Assembly (NCBI GenBank): GCA_022836615.1
Contig: MU405216.1
Coordinates: 372,001-436,000, forward strand
Length of the DNA: 64,000 nucleotides
Reading direction: 5' to 3'
Origin: Annulohypoxylon bovei var. microspora
Lineage: Eukaryota; Ascomycota; Sordariomycetes; Xylariales; Hypoxylaceae
In this document: positions 45,077 to 57,362 of the stretch, piece by piece
Layout: each line of letters begins with the position of its first letter
How positions within the stretch are numbered: the stretch's first letter is position 1
The notes under the pieces: model-generated
What the model saw: only the letters and a program-made list of their open reading frames with translations
Told to the model about the DNA's origin: nothing
Database searches by the model: none
Made by a program: the position numbers and the translations under genes

Positions 45077-48000
45077 TTTGTGAAGTAAGGTGAGGGGTGA
45101 TGATAAAGGGGAGAGGGAAGGGGAGGGGAGGGTATAATTATGGGTAGCCATGGATGTGCTGTATGATAGGCACTTGTAATTACTCAACCTACCTACCTAG
45201 GTACCAACCAAATACTTGAATGGTATGTCTTGACATGACTTTGCCTTGGGCCTAATTCTGGTGATGTGTTTAGTACTTTGATTAACTATTACTCATTTGA
45301 CAGCTGACTGTGCATTTATTTTAAATGTGTTTATCCGGTACCATGAGCCATGATGCTTCGATATCAGGGTTAGACTAGGTTAGGGGCTAGTGTAGGAACA
45401 TTATGGCAGTAGACTTTACTATGTACGTAACGACACATTTTCCAAAGTGTATAGTTGGTATAAGAGTTTCGAGCCTACAATGAACGCGTGGTTCTTACTT
45501 CGCACGAGAGAAGATGATCCTCAAATTAGCCCGCGTAGGTAGAAAGTCAAGCTGTAACACAAACAGGGGAAATGATGCGAGGAATCATGTAGATGTAATG
45601 AATACTTCACTAGAAGGAATGAGCATAATTCATCATATTCTCTTGGACCTTTACGCGTTTTGAACTTGGTAACCTTGGTATGGTATTCCTTGTTAAGTGT
45701 AACCACATGTCCAAGATAATAACTTTTGTCTCTAATAAGAATTACAACTACTTTTAAATTGACAGAGTTGAAAGAAGGAAAACAGACACTACTTCCATTA
45801 GCACATCTATTAATAGTCTAATTCAATTCAGCTTCTTTTATATTTTTATAGGTATTTATCATTGCTTTTTCCGATTTCACTTGTTAGTATCAACTAGTAA
45901 TAAAGGGGCCATTTCCTGCACCATCTAAATCGCCCCTATTTGAAGAGCTTAAACCTCTCAAGTAGGTATGTCTACCAGATCTACATTCCTTAGGTAGGTG
46001 TGTATCCTCACTAGGTTGATATCTCTAGCCAAGTATTGGAACACTAGAAGCTAATATTATCAATTTAAGTCGATTTAAGCTTCTAAGGTAGGTAATTGTT
46101 AGATACATTCGCTCGCATCCCACCGCTATCTCCCCCCTTTTCCATATTCAATACTTTAATTATTCCTCAACACCTTTGACACGACATCTTTTACATATCT
46201 AGGTAATTTTACCAACCCATCGTATCGTAATCTCACTCTTTAGCATAATCATATTCTTAGTACGTTACAAACGACCGCACAGCCACTCACTCCCTCTCGG
46301 GGGTAGGTCAAGAGGTGACTTTTTAACTTCAATTGTGTGAACTAGTGATGTTGTAGATCCCTTTAGATTGTAACTAATTGCCGAAGGAAGTATCTAGGAA
46401 CATAGCATGAAGTGTCATGTGTGTAGTCGGTATCAACTTTCCATGATTCAGAATAATAAACCCATATAGTTGAATCCTCTTAAGTAGAAGAAATCAACAA
46501 AGACTACCCATCGCAACTTCGTCCCCATAGTATCTGTTTAAGATGTGCTAGTCAACGCTGAGCCACCTTGATGAGCCGAGCAGGATCTGATGTGGAACCG
46601 GCGATTCGACATTTCTCGATCTCATGCCTTGAAGAGTGGTTCTTGTTTGCCCAAATCACTATGGTTGATGTTGTAACTGGCTTGTATACGTATCGGCATC
46701 TATTTATGACTATTTATAAACTACGGCACTTGCACACCTGCCGTTCTGGTGTACCGGTCCTGAGATCAAGATCTGCTCCCCACAGTGGACCGGATAGGAT
46801 CTTTTCGTGTGTTTCCCTCGCCCTTTGAGCAAAGTGGTGGGCTTCGAGAAAGAACATACTTATTGGTAAGTATTGATTAGGTACTTATTAGTTAATTAGT
46901 AAATGGGCACAGTTTGAAAACCGCCGCAATGTTAGCGTGGATAGCGTCGACATAGCCACGGTTGTTGTACAGTGGCATGCATTAAGTTTAAACCCATTGT
47001 AAGATGTTTCCATTACATTAATGGCCTTTTTTTGAAACGACGGTTCATGCTGTTTCAAGCCTTTATAATGGCCGTCTCATGGTCACATATTTAGTAGGAC
47101 TATTATATTCAGTTTACTCATCATTCGGGACGTGATCGTAAATAACGAAGTGGACTAAGACGACATAGGTAGACCATGTAAAGGTAGAGAAACATAATTA
47201 ACCTAAAGGATATGATCTAGGTGATATAAATTTCCATGATTTAAGTGTTGTTATCCCTGTGTTAGTAAGCTTCCTTCCATCCCGAGGAAAAGTTGGATCT
47301 AATCTACATCTAGGCGCTGGTTAGGCGATCTTAGTGGCGAAGCTGTATAATTCGTATCATGATAAATAGTAACAAAATGGCATTATATTCCATCGCGTAT
47401 ATGGCCGTAGCTCCTGGTTAAAGAGTTTGAATACTGCTTACCTAGGTAGTCGTATTGACAGGATATTTGACTAGGTACCAGATAGAGAGGCGTGTAGCTT
47501 GATATTCCGAGATCGTGGCTGAAGTAGAGACGTTTCATAGGGCATATATCACGTTTCAAGATATCGTGGGTAAACATCTACATGAAACTTTACGTATAAT
47601 ATAACAACCCAGCTATATCATGTCATCAAATGCGAGATACTAGCCTCAGACAGGGATTGCGATGTACAAGTCAGGAATTTACCGTCAGAACCAAAATGCC
47701 ATACATAGATAGTACCGAACTTGCGCTCCGATCGGCCTTACTTGTAGGCGGCTTTTCCGTAAGGCTGCTTCGTACTTGGGGACATACCTCTTTTGGGTTC
47801 GGTACCTGATAAGGGCCGAGGTGACGTTTCTCGCACATACAAACGTAGAGATCACCGGGGTCGGTGGGGCCGCGCCAGTGCCGTATGTGGGTGTCGTATA
47901 ATTCGTATAATTCGCACAACGTTATGAGTCTATGACGGAGAAATACTACACAGCACATATGATTTTGGGGGTTGCCATGTTACTTAGACGTTCGAAGGGT

Positions 48001-49944
48001 AACACGTGGAAAGCAAGATGGGTTGCAATATTGTATTATGAGATGGTTACCTGCGAACATTCCTAAATATAATATATTAAATCGAAAAGGCTCGATTAAA
48101 TGCCACGCGGCTCGCATACCGCTCCTTTTGTCACACCTTGAGGCGTGAGACTGACTGACTGAGTGATGAGAGGAATTTAAAAAGGATGTGTGGCACTTAA
48201 TAATATATCCAATAATACCTCTTGTACGGAGTAATGATTGGCTGAAAGAAAAGTGACCTACATACATAATATGTATGGTGTTGCTATTTTTATAATAATG
48301 AATTGCTTAAGTAATACCTAATACAAAGGTAAAGGTGGGTTACTTCGGGGCCTCGGTACGGTTAGTTAAATCCCCCTGTTAAGACGCCAGGACGCTAAGG
48401 CACTAAACCTTACCAAGGTGTCTGATCAGCCGCAGCCCAACCTTTCTCATCTTGTCATCTTTTTATTTTGGCTCAGCCCCATATTTCGTCTGACATACAT
48501 GACGGGATGGCTTCCCGTCTGGGCTCAATTGTTCACCTTTCATTAAAAATGAGGCCGAATATCATTTCTCCAAGTGAGAAAGAAAGAAATGAATGATTTT
48601 GATAGCCTCCCGAGACAGTACGAGTATCCCTTATGAGAATCGAAACATTTATCTACGTACGACGACGTCACTTTGTCAGCTTCAATCAAGCGTTCGAAGC
48701 TATCTAAGGCTGTTCGGACATATCATTGCTAGGTAGTCAGCTAGTTAAAGCAACCCCGGTCTTAAAGGATCTAGAACCCTTCACCTTCAGGTATATCGAT
48801 GTCAGACGAGCGACGGAATCAGCCAGGCCTGAGCCAATTGCAACTGTCATTTTCACTCAGGATACGGATCCCATCTCGATGCTCAAAAGTTCCATTTACA
48901 TGTAAGATATGCCTCCCCACAGCGAAGCATCATTGTTCGGCAAGGCTGTTCAATGTACAGTAGACAGCCCTACGTCGAGGTGGTATTGAACTAGCAATTT
49001 TCATACCAACTTAGCGGAAACGTTTCTTCAATGCAACTCTTCTCATATAACACCCTGAAGGTTGGCACTGTATTGGGGGTGCATCCTCGTCCACCGTCAA
49101 AGAATTTGGCCGAGACCGCTCACGCATCATAGCACCTTACATACATATATCATCATCGTCGTAAGCTAAGCTGTCCTATAATCGTCCTCGACGATTCACC
49201 GAGCAGAGCCCAGCCTTGCTTGTGAGTTAAGCGAATTCAGTGAACCTTATTCAGTAGCAATCAGCATCTGGGCGTGGTCAAGTCAGGATTTAGAACATTG
49301 GCATTGTTCCTTTGGGCATCCCTAGCGGTAAACAGCCGCCTACTATGGGCTGTATCAGGTAAAAGGTCGGTTAAGATGGTTGATTCCGCCCCCATGAGAC
49401 ATTGGGGTTAATGTGCTGTATGAAAGCGTAAAGGCGTAGAGGCACGGATGCTTTTATGGGTTGGTGTTGATCTCTATAGGCCAACATGTTGGATGGTGCC
49501 ATCCTTCTTCTCCGCTAGTTGGTTTAGAGGCGCAGCCTACTCCGTGGCTTACTGCACGTCGACCTGGTTGGCGCGCACTTGTGACAATAAACTGAGACCC
49601 GCACTTCTCATCCAATTCCCTATCCCTATCGGGTACAAGCTGAGAGCTGACAGGCCGGGCTAACGCCAACCCCTGTATCTCGCTATTTTCCCTTCCTTCC
49701 TCTCACGCCCGCATTATTCTCCTCACTTTCTTCATTGCTTCTTTGTTTTTCGCTCCTCGCTTGGTTGTTTTCGATCGAGTCCAGGACCTGCATCATTTTG
49801 GTGCAACATACAATTCGATATACAACATACGAGTGTTGCTAGTTTGGGATATCAGCCTGGGATCGGACATGTGCTGAAGATTGGAGGCATTTGGGTTTCT
49901 GGGAGTTTTACCGACGACGACGATAACCGGAGGTTCGCACAACA
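45077..49944. other. 4.9 kb gene-poor intergenic region
   Basis: AT-leaning sequence with two exact TACCTAGGTA palindromes (45194-45203, 47439-47448). Open frames are all below 100 codons, without recognisable motifs. No tRNA or repeat array was seen. Confidence 0.5.
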
Positions 49945-51226
49945 ATGCGGCTCGATGTGTCGACATTCGGGATCCTAGCCTGTTTATCAGGATTGGCGGG
50001 AGCGGAGGGGAGCGACGCGGGTGGTGCTAAAGCGGTGACGGCTGATATTGGGACGACGTCAAGTTCGACGACATCGAACGCGGTACTTGAATTGGCAGCT
50101 CTTCCGACACCCCCTGTTTACACGCCAGGCAAGGGGAATCAAGTTATAACCTTCAGCAATGGTCCAGGCATTACAGACTTGACCGTTAATGCAGTCAACT
50201 TGAAGCGATATAGTGACAATGCTACTGTTGCGATGGGAAAAGCGGATTTTTCGACCGGCTCAACTACGAGCACCGAGATTCATACGGATGAAGCGACATT
50301 AGGGCGAAGGGATGATATTTTACCGCCGTTATATTTTCCAAGTATGTAAACTCTATTATTAACCTACTAGCTATCGGAATTCGCGATACTAACACATTGG
50401 AACAGTATCCAATGGGAGCGTAACTCTCGTGATTCCAAGTGAATCATCTCAGCTCAGTAATATGTATGGTAGTAACGTCGGCCAACCTTTATATTATGAG
50501 TTCCAGTGGGGAAACTCTACCTCTGCAGGCACTAGCTATAGTCAACTTATCGCAGTGGCTCTCAGCGACGGGTATGATAGCGCAGCCGCAGCTATTACAG
50601 CAACAGATAAGGGCACGAGCCCAGTGTTTGTGGAGGCTATCCAAGGAGAGGCGACCAACCCCACAAGCGTAGTTTCGACTACCGACTCCACCCCCGCCGA
50701 AACGTCATCAGCATCATTAACGGGAGCGTCTTCAAGCGGCAGCGGTGGAATGAGTCCCGGCGCTATAGCCGGAGTCGCGGTCGGCTGCGCTGTCGTGGTT
50801 CTGCTCATCGTCGGCTTCATCGTCTGGTTCTTCTGCTTCCGCCGCCGCCGCAGTCGCGAGCAGGTGCGCGGCGAATCGGACTTCGCCGCGAGCTCGGGCA
50901 CGAGGGCTATGGTGCTCGACAAGGAAGCCACCGGCTCGCCGCAATCGGCGTACCCCGACGACGGCGGCAGGCTGCGCGATCCCGACGCGTACGCCCCCTT
51001 CGAGGGCAGTAGGGCGCCGCCGCCCCCCGGCGCGGCGTTCACGACAAATAGTACGACGGATGTGGCGTCCATCGGACAGGCTAGTACGACAAGAGCGAAT
51101 ACGCCGCCGCCGTACCAGAGCAGATACGCGCATCTGATCGAGGAGGGCATGACGGAGGACGAGATTCGGAGGCTGGAAGAGGAGGAGCGGCATCTGGATG
51201 CGGCGATCGAGGATTCGAGGAGGTAG
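49945..51226 (+). CDS. secreted-domain, single-pass type I membrane protein (fungal-specific)
   Basis: Two exons: 49945-50341 and 50406-51226; total 1218 nt, 405 residues. There is a signal peptide at residues 1-20 (MRLDVSTFGILACLSGLAGA), then a Ser/Thr-rich extracellular domain. A single membrane span, AIAGVAVGCAVVVLLIVGFIV followed by the stop-transfer RRRRSR, lies at about residues 255-285. The cytoplasmic tail has TPPPYQSRYAHLIEEGMTEDEIRRL, a conserved end in many ascomycete proteins of this architecture. The layout resembles fungal cell-wall sensors, but there is no WSC or Cys-rich domain, so a sensor role is only a guess. Confidence 0.8.
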
Positions 51227-52179
51227 TCGCGATACACGCGCGATGTTATTTTTTTTTGCTGCTATTTTTAAGCGGGTGCCCCATGGGTCTTGGCGTTCTA
51301 AGGGATCATCGTTATATCGTGATAATCTATGTGTATGTGGTGTGGTGAGATGTGAGTGGTATGTATGTGGGGGACGAGCGAGCGAGCGAGTGAGAATGAG
51401 AGAGATGACTACCCCCTTACGCGTATATATGACTTTGGCATTGCACATTCGTTACCCTTGGCTTTACCCCTTGATAGGGGGACGATGGATGGCATATGAT
51501 ACCCTATATATGTCGAGTGAACTGAGTTAAACTGAGGATATGGTATTAGGCGAGCACGATGTGGTGAAAAGTTGATGAGATGGCGTGAACAGTTACGACC
51601 TGCTTGGGCTGTATATACGAATCTACGGATCTACTTACATGTCTATAGGTTGGTAGTAGGTAATGGATGGCTTTGGAAATTCAACATGATCTTTTCCTCT
51701 CATATGTGAACGTAGCGATATAGGTGAATATGTTTACTGCCTGTAGGAACTAGAGTCTAAAGTACCTAGTGGAAATTGAATTTTACCCCCTACACCACCT
51801 AGATATGTACACTAATGCGACCATTATAATACCCTGATTCGCCTCGTCTATCACCGGTTACGACCAAAATCAAGCTGCTTGTAGTTCATAGCTGCCCGAT
51901 TCAAGGAGGCATCAACAATCTCCCTCCAAGTAACTAGCTAGCTAGCTAGCTCGCGGAGTTCATTAAGTCATACATATCATAGTATTACAGCGGGCTCTCG
52001 TCCCGACGCTGCTATAACGAACACAAAATACATCACAGGGGGGCTCTTATAGGGTTCCCTCTGCGCCTGAACTCGGCCCCAAAGACGCCTCACTCTGAGT
52101 TAAACACCCTTTTCGTTTTAATAATGGTAACAGTGACAGGATTGCGTCCGACCTCGCGTCCACCTCGTCCTTTCTCCCG
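51227..52179. other. intergenic region with microsatellites
   Basis: Convergent 3' flanks. A GAGC repeat lies at 51375-51405 and a CTAG repeat at 51932-51952. No gene was seen. Confidence 0.55.
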
Positions 52180-52988
52180 CTACGAGCGCCCGAAAGTGAA
52201 GATGCGGCCGACCATGTTGCTGGCCAGGCTGCCGGCGATGTTGCCGGAGTAGAGCGCGCTGCCGGCGAGGTTGGAGGCTTGGCTGAACTTGTCGCAGCGC
52301 GAGAAGGCGAGGCTGTTGGTGATCGTGAGGGTGAGCGCGATGGCTGTTGTTTTCTTCTTGTTAGCTTTCATCTCTCTCTTCTATTCTATATTCCTGTTCT
52401 TATGACAGACAGCCCTTCCGCTACGGAGAGTAGGTGGGCAGGCAGAAGGAAAGGCGAACGTACCGACGAGAGGCAACCACATAAACTTGACCCTGATCAG
52501 GGCGAGGACGGCGAGCGCAACCCACAGCACGGGCTGGGCGTAGATGGCGAGCCAGAAGAAGCGGCTGTCGGTGGGGTTGATCTGGCGCGTGGCAGGGTCG
52601 CTGCTCTCGAACACCCAGCGGCTGTCGCCCGACGACGGGTCGACCTCGTTCCACCAGCGCAGCCCGACCAGCCGCCGGCCCGCGATGTTCTTCAGGTAGT
52701 AGAAGTCGGCCGCTAGCAGCAGGATCGTGACGATGAAGATGAGGACCATGTTGTCGGTGAAGAGCACGCCGAAGAGGTATACTAGGAGGGATGCTGGATG
52801 GAAGAAGGTTGGTGTTAGTTGTCTGTTGTCTACTGTCTAGGTAGGTAGGTACTATTGCTCTACTGCATGGTAATTACAGAGATGCCTGGGAACTTACAGA
52901 TGCGGAATGAGAGGAAGGTCAGCAGGGTGATCGGGTGCGAGCTGAGACGCCAGCTCAGAGAGCCTGGCATAATTGGCGCTGATTCCAT
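52180..52988 (-). CDS. TVP23: Golgi membrane protein TVP23 (FAM18 family)
   Basis: Three exons: 52988-52898, 52793-52464 and 52343-52180; total 585 nt, 194 residues, in frame. Hydrophobic segments are SSLLVYLFGVLF, NMVLIFIVTILLLAADFYYL, FFWLAIYAQPVLWVALAVLALI and IALTLTITNSLAF. The signature GRRLVGLRWWNEVDPSSGDSRWVFES and AFSRCDKFSQASN are diagnostic. In yeast this tetraspan protein of the late Golgi acts in vesicle transport. The first exon (MESAPIMPGSLSWRLSSHP) encodes the cytoplasmic start. Confidence 0.94.
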
Positions 52989-53399
52989 TCGGTGCGGTGT
53001 GGGTTGTTGTTCCTCGATGTTATGTCATGAGTTAGACGAAGCTGTCGAAGCTACGGTAGCGGGATGGTAGAGTAGAGTTAGATGATGAATGGTGGAAGCG
53101 TAAGCTGTTTAACGCGGCAGCGGCTTGCGTTGTTCCGACATTGCGACATGCTGTCATTTGCGGCATCGAGTAGTGCATATATCTGATTAGTGCATGATAC
53201 GAAGTGCTTCTTACGCGGGTATCACAAAAACGGGTATTCACATCTTTATATGATTCTGTTACACAATAATTTCCATTCATTCAACTATCTACATTCACCT
53301 TTTGTCCACCCTATTTTGATCTCATTAATAAACAATTGATATTGTCATATTTTAAAAACATGGGTACAAATGCTATAGGTGGGAAAAATCATATGCCTC
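52989..53399. other. intergenic region
   Basis: TVP23 promoter and 3' flank of the HDOD gene. No other feature was seen. Confidence 0.55.
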
Positions 53400-54749
53400 T
53401 CAAAAGGGATAAGCCCTCACCTCATCCTCACGACTAAGATCCAATCCCCTCTCAACCTGCTCCTCATGTTTCTTATCCAAATACTCTAGCAACACCTCTT
53501 CATACCTCTCCTTGCCCTTGTACCGACTTACATCATCCCCCCAGCTCCTCACCGCGCTCGCCAATCTTCCTGGCACATAGTCCTCCTTCACGATCTCCGT
53601 GATCGGGAGGAAGTATGTGCGGATCGTGAACACGATACCCCCGCTTTTCGGCAACCGCCTCAGACTCTGTCTCTCGGAGCGGAAGTAATGGTGGTCAATA
53701 GCCCGGTTCTTTTCCGCCGTGTTCCAGCTGACTTCCTTCGAGTCCTCGGAGCCGATACTCCATGACCAGTCCAGGCTATCGTCTACCTGCATGAAGTAAT
53801 TGTTCCGCGCCACCAGCTCCTCCGGCTTGAGACGGCGGAAGAAGTTCATCATGCCCTTCTCGAGCTTCTCCTTGAACTGCGGGACGTCCCCCGAAGTGTG
53901 GATCTCAGACATGACCATCCCGTATTTATCCTCTAGCCGCCAGAACCCGGCGAGCAGGACCGCGCCCGCGAGAAGATAGTACTGGCTGTCTGGTCTCTCG
54001 ATCATGATGGCCAGATCGTCTTGCACTAATCGCGCACATATTTGCATTGGGTCCTCGGGGAGTGGTCGCTGGATGATGTCGAAGCTTTCGCCTGACCAGA
54101 GGTTGTCGATGCCGACGGCTGTGCGCTTGAACATTGACGGGTACCGTTCTGGTAAGTAGTCTACAAGCTCCTCGAGGAGCTCGATGGCAGCTGGGTAGGC
54201 TTCGGGCGCGGTTCGGCAGCACTTGTGGCCACGCTCCTTGATTCGCCGCGCCTTGTCTGCGTGATACCGCGGGTAGTGGTTATCCAGCTCGATCCAATCG
54301 GCGTATTTCATCGTCCGCAGACCCATGGTCACGTTATATTTAGGACCGTATCTGAAGGGTCGGTACGGCAGTGGCTTCGTATGCTCAACCGACCAATCCG
54401 GATACGCGTCCGGCTTAGGTAGGCGGAAGTCGGACGGCACCCACTTGCCCCATTCGCGTCCTTGGTATTTGGCACCCGATGTCGCCTTTTCGAGTCCCGG
54501 CGTAGTGGGTGTAGATGGGCGCGCAGCATTTTTCTTGAGATTCCGCCTCTGGACGAAATATGCTACTATTGTGGAGAGTAACAAAAGAGCGAAGGCAGCA
54601 GAATATGCAGACTCCTTGGAAAAGCCTTGAGAGGAGAGCCTGCTCCCGTACACCTTGATTGCAGAAGCGCACTCGTGACTCGATTTCTGGAGTCCTTCGT
54701 ACGCCTCGCTGGCGCGTGTGGAAATCTGGTCACCCGCCCACTCGAACAT
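53400..54749 (-). CDS. DUF3445 protein, heme-dependent oxidative N-demethylase-like, membrane-anchored
   Basis: Single exon, 449 residues. A hydrophobic segment SAAFALLLLSTIVAYFV (about 48-65) followed by RRNLKK looks like an N-terminal membrane anchor. The core begins with PLPYRPFRYGPKYNVTMGLRTM, then WIELDNHYPRYHADKARRI. Next come LLEELVDYLPERYPSMF, then LVQDDLAIMIE and FWRLEDKYGMVMSEIH. Conserved ends are NNYFMQVDD and FRSERQSLRRLPKSGGIVFTIRTYF. This is the pattern of the DUF3445/HDOD family, whose bacterial members use haem to demethylate dimethylamine. Fungal members are uncharacterised, so the substrate is not predicted here. Confidence 0.88.
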   Translation of the reverse strand: MFEWAGDQISTRASEAYEGLQKSSHECASAIKVYGSRLSSQGFSKESAYSAAFALLLLSTIVAYFVQRRNLKKNAARPSTPTTPGLEKATSGAKYQGREWGKWVPSDFRLPKPDAYPDWSVEHTKPLPYRPFRYGPKYNVTMGLRTMKYADWIELDNHYPRYHADKARRIKERGHKCCRTAPEAYPAAIELLEELVDYLPERYPSMFKRTAVGIDNLWSGESFDIIQRPLPEDPMQICARLVQDDLAIMIERPDSQYYLLAGAVLLAGFWRLEDKYGMVMSEIHTSGDVPQFKEKLEKGMMNFFRRLKPEELVARNNYFMQVDDSLDWSWSIGSEDSKEVSWNTAEKNRAIDHHYFRSERQSLRRLPKSGGIVFTIRTYFLPITEIVKEDYVPGRLASAVRSWGDDVSRYKGKERYEEVLLEYLDKKHEEQVERGLDLSREDEVRAYPF

Positions 54750-56628
54750 CGTAATAGCTTTCTCACTACAATGTTAAGCTGCGTCCTGTTTTCATACAAA
54801 GTTACTGGTGATATCCAATTCCTGCCCGAGCACTACGCTAGAGATATCATATTCGAAAGGATAATCTTTTAGATATACAACACAAAGGATCGGGTGGTAC
54901 CGTTCTCGGCCATCTACACATGCCACAATGATGCGGATGACTTGGAACTGGCCAGACTGACTATACTAAGTATTTTCCGAAATGCAGAGTCCTCATAATT
55001 ATTACCATTTCTGGCATCCTACGGCCAATCAATCCGTCGACTGAGGTATGGTTCTCGCACCCCCTGCGGGGAAATGATTGAGGCTTCGTCGTAGGCTGGG
55101 AGATAAAAGATGACTATCCAATTGAGAGCATTGGACGATATGACCTGGGATGGGAGATATCTCGGGCTTGAGGCGGAATATCTAACCAGTCTCCCTTTCT
55201 TGACGACCGTTCTCGGCCGCAGCACTAGCGGCGGTAGAGGAGATAAGGCTAGCGACTCAGGAGATAGCGAGACGTCAGATCCTATCACGTCTATCACGTA
55301 CAGAGGTTAGGTAAGATGCAATCTTCCCCGCCTCGTGATAGGGACGAAGTGAAGCTCGCCCAGTCATGTCACATCGTCTTATCGCTGCGGTTCCTGCTGA
55401 TAAGGTATATCGTCCGTTCTCCATCCCCCGCAAATCTATCTTGGCTCTATTAAATAGTTCATTCCATACGCGTATATACACGTATTGTTAGAACTCGGAT
55501 TGATCGTGCGATGTGAGATCATTGTTTTCTTCGGCATCATGATTGCTAGGATGAGATCGCCCTCGCTCACGCATCGTTCGCGAGCCTATCTCACAGGGGT
55601 TTTGTTCCGAGGTTCTTTACTGATAAAGTTTGTCAGGGTTTGCTATATACGATGTTGTTGCATGAGGAAAGGGAATCTTCCCTTGTAAGGTGCCGCAGGC
55701 ACCTTATATACAGCGGAGCCGCAGAGGCCACGTGGGTGGCCCGCTATCGTTCCGTGACAAAGTTCTTCTCCGACGAAGGTGTCATCAGTTAGAATAATAT
55801 CGGGAACTATGCTTACAGCCGCTCGCATACACCTCTATCACGCGTATGATCCGCAAACTTCCAACTGGAAAATAAGGAATTGGATCGTTACTCTCCTGCT
55901 AGAGTTTTTGAGCCGCTTCTTGGCCGGAGCTAAACAAGCACCTTGAAGCTGGGTTGCCAATTGTCATGGCTTGACCATCGAGGGAAATTTGGCTCTTGAT
56001 GCTGATAGATATCGTGTAGTCTAGAGCATCCCTGCGTCAACTGGGCCCTTAGTTAGTTTTCACTTCAACGACCTATTCTTTTTAGTGGGAATCGCAACAA
56101 GTTGGGAATATTCACATCTTGAGTTTCACCCTCGTCGCTGTGGAGTCTTTACACGGCATTCGGCATCTGAGCGATCGTTAAAGCGGCATGACGCTTCACC
56201 GTCCCTGTTTCTTGTTCGGCCGTATCCTTTCCCGATATGTTGTGATCACTGGGGTTGAAAAAGGGGTAAACCACCTGCATATACCTAGTGTCTAAGGTGA
56301 TTTATTCGACTGGCGTGTTATACTCGGCTGATGACAACCTATCCCGTAGCAAGGGATTTTATATCGTGGCGGCTATGATGTTGTCAACTTCAAGACTAAA
56401 ATGGTGCTGGACTTTTCGGATCCAAACCAGCTGTTTCTTCGCCTTTTTCTTGGAAGTGTGGTTTAATGTGTAATCCAGCATTTTATGCCCGGCCAATAGT
56501 CTGTGTTTCTCTAGTGTCGCCGCAAACTAGATCTGATCTGCGAGCCGAGAGATCTGGTCCTTTAATGGGTATATAGGGAATCTGCAGGAGCATAGCTCGG
56601 GTAGAGCCTCTGCGTCGCAACCCCGAAC
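54750..56628. other. gene-free transition toward the repeat-rich end
   Basis: Contains an 8-bp-arm hairpin AAGGTGCC-GCA-GGCACCTT around 55688-55706 and no coding or RNA gene that I can support. Confidence 0.5.
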
Positions 56629-56823
56629 GGAGTCAGATTAAGTGCCCCATGTGCTAATATTACTGTACTGGATTGTGGGTGGAATTATCCCCTATTTTCC
56701 CATATAGGTAACTAACACATGCTATAGCCAGCTGTGCATGCCGGCTGTGTAACCCAAGGGATAGTTTTGTGCACAGTCCAATACAGTATTAGCATTAGCA
56801 CATGGGGCACTTAATTTGGCTCC
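56629..56823. mobile_element. small inverted-repeat element (MITE candidate)
   Basis: Arms of about 50 bp face each other. The left arm begins GGAGTCAGATTAAGTGCCCC. The right arm read in reverse begins GGAGCCAAATTAAGTGCCCC, then continues to ACTGTATTGGACTGTG against ACTGTACTGGATTGTG. If the real ends are at AGTGCCCC (56641-56811), both sides are flanked by TA (56639-56640, 56812-56813), the usual Tc1/mariner-type target duplication. The interior is about 95 bp and non-coding. Confidence 0.7.
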
Positions 56824-57362
56824 ATTCTGGCCCCCCTATTAATAGAAAGCCCCGCAATTGGGATTTTCTTCTCGAGAGAATCTCCGTTCATTTTCGATAT
56901 CGCGATTAAAGACTGCCGTTTTGTGCTTCAACACAGCCCTAAATATGCCTAATCGTCGAAAAGGCTGAGAATATCCCTTTTCAAATTTATTATCGGGGTT
57001 CTCTGGGTGAGTGTGGCTTGATTACGTTCGGTATCTTTTAGGTGAACTACACTCATAGGCGATTTGGGACGTTCCATGTGAGATAGTAGTGAGATTAGGT
57101 AGGCAATTAAGAAAAGCGATATTTCCACTTGGGTTCTCTCGGTTAACAAACGATAATATAAGATAAGAGATGTGCTGAAATATACGGTATATGAGCTTCA
57201 ATGATGACTTAATTGACTGGCAACTGAGCTTTTTGATGAGTGAAGATACTGTGTACTGTGTTTGACAGAAATGGATCGCGACACTTCAAGACGTGCTGGG
57301 TAATAGCAGTCCGAATAGTGCCGATCAGCGACATGTTCCCCGATCATCGAATACTAAGGTTA
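56824..57362. other. non-coding spacer between two inverted-repeat elements
   Basis: Ordinary base composition, no recognised gene. It lies immediately left of the second terminal-inverted-repeat element. Confidence 0.5.

Noticed and set aside
47749..47759. CGG-N5-CCG site outside the cluster
   Set aside because: A single copy in 4.9 kb with no adjacent gene; this is about the chance frequency.
47671..48267. Two minus-strand frames of 95 codons each
   Set aside because: No start context, intron signals or conserved pattern, and neither extends by plausible splicing.
50542..51448. Two long antisense frames over the membrane-protein gene
   Set aside because: Shadows of the GC-rich second exon; they lack motifs and overlap the conserved plus-strand protein.
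56590..56632. tRNA-like stretch with an A-box (ATAGCTCGGGTAGAGC)
   Set aside because: No matching B-box, anticodon arm or acceptor stem can be folded. It may be a fragment of a tRNA-derived repeat, but I cannot support a tRNA gene.
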